Source: Opitutales bacterium | GTDB lineage: Bacteria > Verrucomicrobiota > Verrucomicrobiia > Opitutales > T3Sed10-336 | Direction of reading: 5' to 3' | Assembly: GCA_007132315.1 (NCBI GenBank) | Contig: SLOW01000002.1 | Coordinates: 1-15,796, forward strand | DNA length: 15,796 nucleotides | Shown: positions 13,584-15,796 of the stretch, in pieces | Layout of the letters: each line of letters starts with the position of its first letter | How positions within the stretch are numbered: the stretch's first letter is position 1 | Made by a program: the position numbers and the translations under genes | The notes under the pieces: model-generated | What the model saw: the letters and a program-made list of their open reading frames with translations, nothing else | The model's database searches: none | What the model was told of the DNA's origin: nothing

Positions 13584-13588
13584 GTCAA
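13559..13588 (-). promoter_or_regulatory. Promoter of the XRE-cupin gene, overlapping the aldolase promoter
   Basis: On the minus strand TTGACT (13583-13588) and TATATT (13559-13564) are 18 bp apart and lie about 55 bp before the XRE-cupin start. The two promoters face each other over almost the same 30 bp, so one bound protein could affect both. Confidence 0.45.
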
Positions 13589-13610
13589 GGAATCAATTGG
13601 AGGTTTTTTT

Positions 13611-14234
13611 ATGGAGTACATCACCAAGACCCGAATCGTCCCCGTCGCTGTAATCGACCGGGTGGAAAACGCGGAACCGCTCGCCGAGACGTTGCGGTCG
13701 GCCGGCATCAACATCATCGAAGTGACCTTTCGCACCGACGCCGCGCCGGAGGCGATTCGGGCGATCGTGAAGACATTTCCCGACATGTTGGTTGGCGCCG
13801 GGACATTGCTGGACATTTACCAGGTCGAGGAGGCCGCGGCGGCGGGCGCCCAGTTCGGTGTGTCGCCGGGCATCAACAGGTGGGTGATCGAGAAGGCGCA
13901 GTCGATTGACCTGCCGTTTATTCCCGGGGTGATGACTCCGTCCGACGTGGAGAAAGGGCTTTCCCTCGGGCTCAAATTGTTGAAATTCTTTCCGGCCGAG
14001 CCGGCCGGCGGGCTAAAGATGCTCAACGCCCTGGCCGGCCCCTACAAGCACACCGGTGTGCGGTTCATCCCTCTCGGGGGCGTGAACGCGAAGAACGCGG
14101 CCGAATACCTGGCTTCACCCGTGGTCGCCGCCATCGGGGGCTCGTGGTTTGTGGACGGGAAACTGATCGCCGCCGGTGACTGGGATCGTATCCGCGAGCT
14201 GGCGACGGAGGCGGTGCAAATCGCCGGAGGGTGA
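13611..14234 (+). CDS. eda: KDPG/KHG aldolase (class I, 2-keto-3-deoxy sugar acid aldolase)
   Basis: A 207-residue class I aldolase that cleaves 2-keto-3-deoxy-6-phosphogluconate (or a related keto-deoxy acid) to pyruvate plus an aldehyde. Visible active-site elements are E37 and R41 (IIEVTFRT), GAGTLL (63-68), SPG (85-87), the Schiff-base lysine K125 (LLKFFPAEPAGG), PLGGV, and the terminal AIGGSWFVDG. The resemblance to E. coli Eda is close throughout. GGAGG lies seven bases upstream of the ATG, the best ribosome-binding site in the window. It is divergent from the XRE-cupin regulator. No KDG kinase, phosphogluconate dehydratase or uronate dehydratase is visible, so the true substrate could be a non-phosphorylated or 6-deoxy analogue. 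Confidence 0.94.
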   Translation: MEYITKTRIVPVAVIDRVENAEPLAETLRSAGINIIEVTFRTDAAPEAIRAIVKTFPDMLVGAGTLLDIYQVEEAAAAGAQFGVSPGINRWVIEKAQSIDLPFIPGVMTPSDVEKGLSLGLKLLKFFPAEPAGGLKMLNALAGPYKHTGVRFIPLGGVNAKNAAEYLASPVVAAIGGSWFVDGKLIAAGDWDRIRELATEAVQIAGG

Positions 14235-14462
14235 GGCACCCGTTTTCCGGCTCTTCACCAAGCGAAATCGCCTTCGCGTCCATAACTCCGGGGACCTTGC
14301 GTACCCGGAAAGATCCGGCTGAAAGCACGGACCTGCGCCACGCAACCGTGAATCCGTAGCCGTTCTCCTTTAAACAGTAGCGCCGCTCTTCAGACGGCGT
14401 CGGCGAGATGCGCGGGAGTAGTGCGCTTCCGGAGTCTCAGGATGTCCTGCTCAAGCACCGGG

Positions 14463-14483
14463 CTCCCTGGCCGCGGCCGGGAG
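14463..14483. terminator. Possible bidirectional terminator hairpin between convergent genes
   Basis: CTCCC and GGCCG (14463-14473, with a single T bulge) pair with CGGCC and GGGAG (14474-14483), giving a stem of about 10 bp around a perfect GGCCGCGGCC. It lies in the 275-bp spacer between the ends of the aldolase gene and the TIM-barrel gene. On the plus strand a pyrimidine-rich TCATTCTTCTTCC follows; there is no clear T-run on either side. A weaker CGCCG/CGGCG hairpin lies at 14381-14399. I see no gene in the rest of the spacer. Confidence 0.35.
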
Positions 14484-14509
14484 TCATTCTTCTTCCGCCG
14501 CGAACGGCC

Positions 14510-15274
14510 TTACTCCTCGAGCCAGTTACGGAGGGTGGCGGCGTCGGCGAGCAATTGTTCGGGAGCGTCGTCTTTGACGAATTCGATCAGGACGTGGCGG
14601 TCGCCGCCGGCTTGCCGGACGGTGTCGAGGTAAGGTTTCCAGCGGTCGGCGCCGACTTCCAGCGGATGGCGGTTCGCGGGGGTGGGCCACCAGTGAAAGG
14701 CGTGCACGTTGCTGAGCCGGGGCAGCAACGCTTTGAGTCCGTCGAGACAGGACTCGAACGGCTGCCCGTTGGGAGGCTGCCAAATGGTGGAGATGGCCGG
14801 ATGGTCGGTGCGTTCCAGCAATTGTTGCGCGGACTCGTTGGTGTCGGTCAGGGTTCCGCCGTGGTATTCGTAGGCGATGCCGATGCCGGCTTCGGAGGCC
14901 AGTTGGGCCACGCGCAGGGCGTCGCTTTCCACCCGTTGCCGCTCGCCGTCGGGCGTTTCGGCGGAACCGCGGACCCCAGGCCAGACCCGGATGAGCGGAG
15001 CGCCGAGGGCGGCGGCGGTGGCGAGGACGCGCGCGAAGTCCGGGGCATCGTCGCCGGTCTGTCCGAGACGGTAATAGGAACCGTAGGCGGCGACTTCGAG
15101 GCCGGCGGCCGCTGTTTTTTCAGCCACGTCGCGCGCCCGGTCGGTGTCGCCGTGGGGCACGTGAACATCGCCGCCCCATTCGATGGAGCGGAGGCCGGCG
15201 CGTTTGACCAGATCGATGATCTGTTCGGGCGACAGTTTGCGAAAGGTGACCGAGACAAGTCCTGGTGTGAGCAT
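14510..15274 (-). CDS. Sugar phosphate isomerase/epimerase-like TIM barrel
   Basis: A 254-residue protein of the xylose-isomerase-like (AP endonuclease 2) TIM-barrel superfamily. Barrel strands ending in probable metal or substrate residues are visible: SIEWGGDVHVPHGD near the N-terminus, IAYEYHGGTLTD in the middle, VHAFHWWP, and HVLIEFVKDD near the end. Members isomerise or epimerise sugars or dehydrate keto sugars using a divalent metal. I chose the ATG at 15274 because family homology begins with MLTPGLVSVTFR; the longer frame from 15424 overlaps the upstream gene. No clear Shine-Dalgarno sequence is seen. It follows the D-2-hydroxyacid dehydrogenase by 44 bp. The substrate is not known. 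Confidence 0.85.
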   Translation of the reverse strand: MLTPGLVSVTFRKLSPEQIIDLVKRAGLRSIEWGGDVHVPHGDTDRARDVAEKTAAAGLEVAAYGSYYRLGQTGDDAPDFARVLATAAALGAPLIRVWPGVRGSAETPDGERQRVESDALRVAQLASEAGIGIAYEYHGGTLTDTNESAQQLLERTDHPAISTIWQPPNGQPFESCLDGLKALLPRLSNVHAFHWWPTPANRHPLEVGADRWKPYLDTVRQAGGDRHVLIEFVKDDAPEQLLADAATLRNWLEE

Positions 15275-15318
15275 AAAATCGTTTCGAATCGCCGGCTTTT
15301 GTTGTTGCGACACGGGGT

Positions 15319-15796
15319 TCAGGCCATCAGCACGGCTTGATCCCGGGTGATTTCCCATTTGAGGGAATCGCCGTTGAGATAGCGGCGCAGTTCCTCGAGG
15401 ATGTATGAACCCATCCGGCGACACTCCGCTCCGGCCGAGCCGGCGATGTGCGGGGTGAGCACGACGTTGGGCAGTTCGTAGAGCGGTGAGTCGGGGGGCG
15501 GGGGCTCGGGGTGGGTGACGTCGAGGATGGCGGTCAGGTCGGGACGCTCGCGCAGCGCTTCGATCAATTCGTCCTGATGGACAACCCCGCCGCGGGCGGT
15601 GTTGATCAAGGTGGCGTTGCGTTTCATGCTCAGCAGGTGTTTTCCGCGAATCATCCGGCGCGTTCTGTCCAGCAGCGGGGTATGCAGGGAGACCACATGG
15701 GAGCGGGCGAAGAGGTTGTTCAGGGAAACCGGCTCGACCCCGAGCGCGATCGCCTTCTTGCGGTCGAGGAACGGGTCGTAGGCGAGGACGTTCAGG
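15319..15796 (-). CDS. D-2-hydroxyacid dehydrogenase (5' truncated by window)
   Basis: Only the C-terminal 158 residues or so are present; the start lies beyond the right edge. Visible are the end of the NAD-binding domain (VLAYDPFLD, the region that follows GxGxxG in this family) and the three catalytic elements: Arg in INTARGGVVHQDEL, Glu in LDVTHPEPPP, and His in TPHIAGS. The reading frame is open to the edge. Members reduce 2-keto acids or oxidise D-2-hydroxy acids; phosphoglycerate, glyoxylate/hydroxypyruvate and lactate enzymes share these motifs, so the substrate is undecided. It is upstream of the TIM-barrel gene on the same strand and probably co-transcribed with it. Confidence 0.92.
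   Translation of the reverse strand, partial: LNVLAYDPFLDRKKAIALGVEPVSLNNLFARSHVVSLHTPLLDRTRRMIRGKHLLSMKRNATLINTARGGVVHQDELIEALRERPDLTAILDVTHPEPPPPDSPLYELPNVVLTPHIAGSAGAECRRMGSYILEELRRYLNGDSLKWEITRDQAVLMA

Noticed and set aside
1..15796. CRISPR arrays, tRNA or rRNA genes, insertion sequences and phage genes
   Set aside because: No regularly spaced repeats, cloverleaf or rRNA-like sequence, transposase or integrase motifs were found on reading both strands by eye.

Overview
The window is high-GC bacterial DNA with dense, mostly leftward-transcribed genes. It most resembles a chromosome segment from the Planctomycetes-Verrucomicrobia group, more likely Verrucomicrobia. The main argument is the left end: pduL, three BMC-H shell genes, an acetate-kinase homologue, a EutN/CcmL vertex protein and a CoA-acylating aldehyde dehydrogenase in one tight operon, with a divergent DeoR regulator. 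That gene set is typical of the PVM-type bacterial microcompartment (BMC), which in characterised relatives processes lactaldehyde from L-fucose and L-rhamnose. Taxonomy is inferred from this gene content alone.

Region 1 (1-4868): the BMC operon reads leftward from about 3948 and runs off the left edge inside the aldehyde dehydrogenase. The DeoR gene reads rightward from 4080. A 131-bp AT-rich divergent region holds candidate promoter and operator repeats. The dehydrogenase and PduL both begin with amphipathic, encapsulation-type helices. PduL would turn acyl-CoA into acyl-phosphate inside the shell, regenerating CoA, and the kinase would then make ATP. The signature aldolase, any alcohol dehydrogenase and further vertex proteins are not visible and may lie beyond the left edge.

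Region 2 (4869-8009): a spacer with a probable 54-residue gene and a perfect 17-bp tandem duplication, then assimilatory sulfite reductase hemoprotein (cysI) and a glycerophosphodiester phosphodiesterase, both rightward. These look like housekeeping genes unrelated to the BMC.

Region 3 (8009-13505): a leftward series made of a GH88-like unsaturated uronyl hydrolase, a small cupin, a Gfo/Idh/MocA oxidoreductase, a short-chain dehydrogenase and nadC. Upstream lies an XRE-cupin regulator transcribed in the same direction.

Region 4 (13506-15796): a KDPG/KHG aldolase reads rightward from a promoter region shared with the XRE-cupin gene. It converges on a leftward pair: a sugar-phosphate isomerase/epimerase-like TIM barrel and a D-2-hydroxyacid dehydrogenase cut by the right edge. 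Regions 3 and 4 look like a uronate or deoxysugar catabolic regulon ending in aldolase cleavage of a 2-keto-3-deoxy sugar acid to pyruvate. No kinase or dehydratase for that route is in the window, so the substrate is not fixed.

The observation most worth testing is the BMC-linked acetate-kinase homologue, which keeps the fold signatures but differs at several canonical active-site positions. Next are the three BMC-H paralogues with three different pore motifs, and the regulatory repeats in the two divergent intergenic regions.
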